From NCBI GenBank assembly GCA_964493475.1, contig CAZBNS010000050.1, forward strand, positions 1 to 13,885: a stretch of DNA of 13,885 bases, in the 5' to 3' direction. The notes beneath the pieces are model-generated. The model saw nothing but the letters and a program-made list of their open reading frames with translations, was not told where the DNA came from and did not search any database. This DNA is from CALXSC01 sp964493475. GTDB lineage: Bacteria; Pseudomonadota; Alphaproteobacteria; Rickettsiales; UBA1997. Position 1 is the stretch's first letter. Every line of letters starts with the position of its first letter. Positions 13,825-13,885 of this stretch are shown piece after piece. The position numbers and the translations under genes were made by a program.

Positions 13825-13885
13825 TCAGCTCTGTCATTACCAGGCTAGATTTTGTTAACGAGCGAAGTGAGTTTACAAAATCTTG
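13825..13885 (+). repeat. TGTCATT palindromic repeat, copy running off the window
   Basis: After CTCAGCTCTGTCATTACCAG, AGATTTTGT (13847-13855) pairs with ACAAAATCT (13875-13883) around a 19-nt loop containing GAGCGAAGTGAG. Stem length, loop length and loop sequence match the minus-strand copy at 69-130, with paired base changes that keep the helix. The outer right arm, expected to be close to CTGGTAAT, would fall just beyond the window. Confidence 0.7.

Larger units (their letters stand above)
13494..13885. other. Gene-free, repeat-rich downstream region
   Basis: After the rpoC hairpin I see no gene. From about 13620 the DNA is a patchwork of TGTCATT-family repeat pieces in plus orientation, with a run of seven C residues at 13718-13724. 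An antisense open frame of 62 codons (13630-13818) consists of translated repeat (recurring VMTRL/VMTEL), and I do not consider it a gene. Confidence 0.75.

Noticed and set aside
13663..13857. Possible CRISPR-like array of TGTCATTAC repeats
   Set aside because: Repeat copies are diverged and irregularly spaced, there is no constant repeat-spacer length, and no cas gene is present.

Overview
The window is a core transcription/translation gene block from an AT-rich bacterium. Protein sequence points to the Alphaproteobacteria: EF-Tu carries APEEKARGITI, RpoC begins with ISIASPEKIRSW, RpoB and RpoC have alphaproteobacterial-type insertions, and a tRNA-Trp sits between tuf and secE. The low GC and AGA-dominated arginine codons suggest a Rickettsiales/Holosporales-like or uncultured host-associated lineage; I cannot name the genus. 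The genetic code looks standard: every gene ends in TAA or TAG, no TGA is read through, and the tRNA-Trp anticodon is CCA.

Layout, all genes on the + strand. 1-670 is non-coding and repeat-rich. It holds copies of a TGTCATT palindromic repeat in minus orientation and a separate element built of 40-bp inverted arms around a 30-bp tandem repeat. 671-744 is tRNA-Gly(TCC), then tuf, then tRNA-Trp(CCA), then secE-nusG (stop and start directly abutting), rplK, rplA, rplJ, rplL, rpoB and rpoC. A long hairpin follows rpoC. 13570-13885 is again repeat-rich, with the same TGTCATT family now in plus orientation, so the gene block is bracketed by outward-reading copies.

The genes form one functional unit. 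EF-Tu and two tRNAs feed translation; SecE is the small SecYEG subunit; NusG couples RNA polymerase to ribosomes or Rho; L11, L1, L10 and L7/L12 build the L1 stalk and the GTPase-associated stalk where EF-Tu acts; RpoB and RpoC are the catalytic core of RNA polymerase. Gaps from nusG to rplJ are 11-23 nt, while the rplJ/rplL, rplL/rpoB and rpoB/rpoC gaps (66-111 nt) each hold a hairpin without a U-tract.

There is no accessory, defence or mobile gene here and I found no new multi-gene system. The most interesting signals are (a) substitutions at positions I regard as near-invariant around the RNA polymerase active centre, in both RpoB and RpoC, inside otherwise well-conserved proteins, and (b) a palindromic repeat family whose two best copies, on opposite sides of the block, keep the same stem and loop size through paired compensatory base changes.
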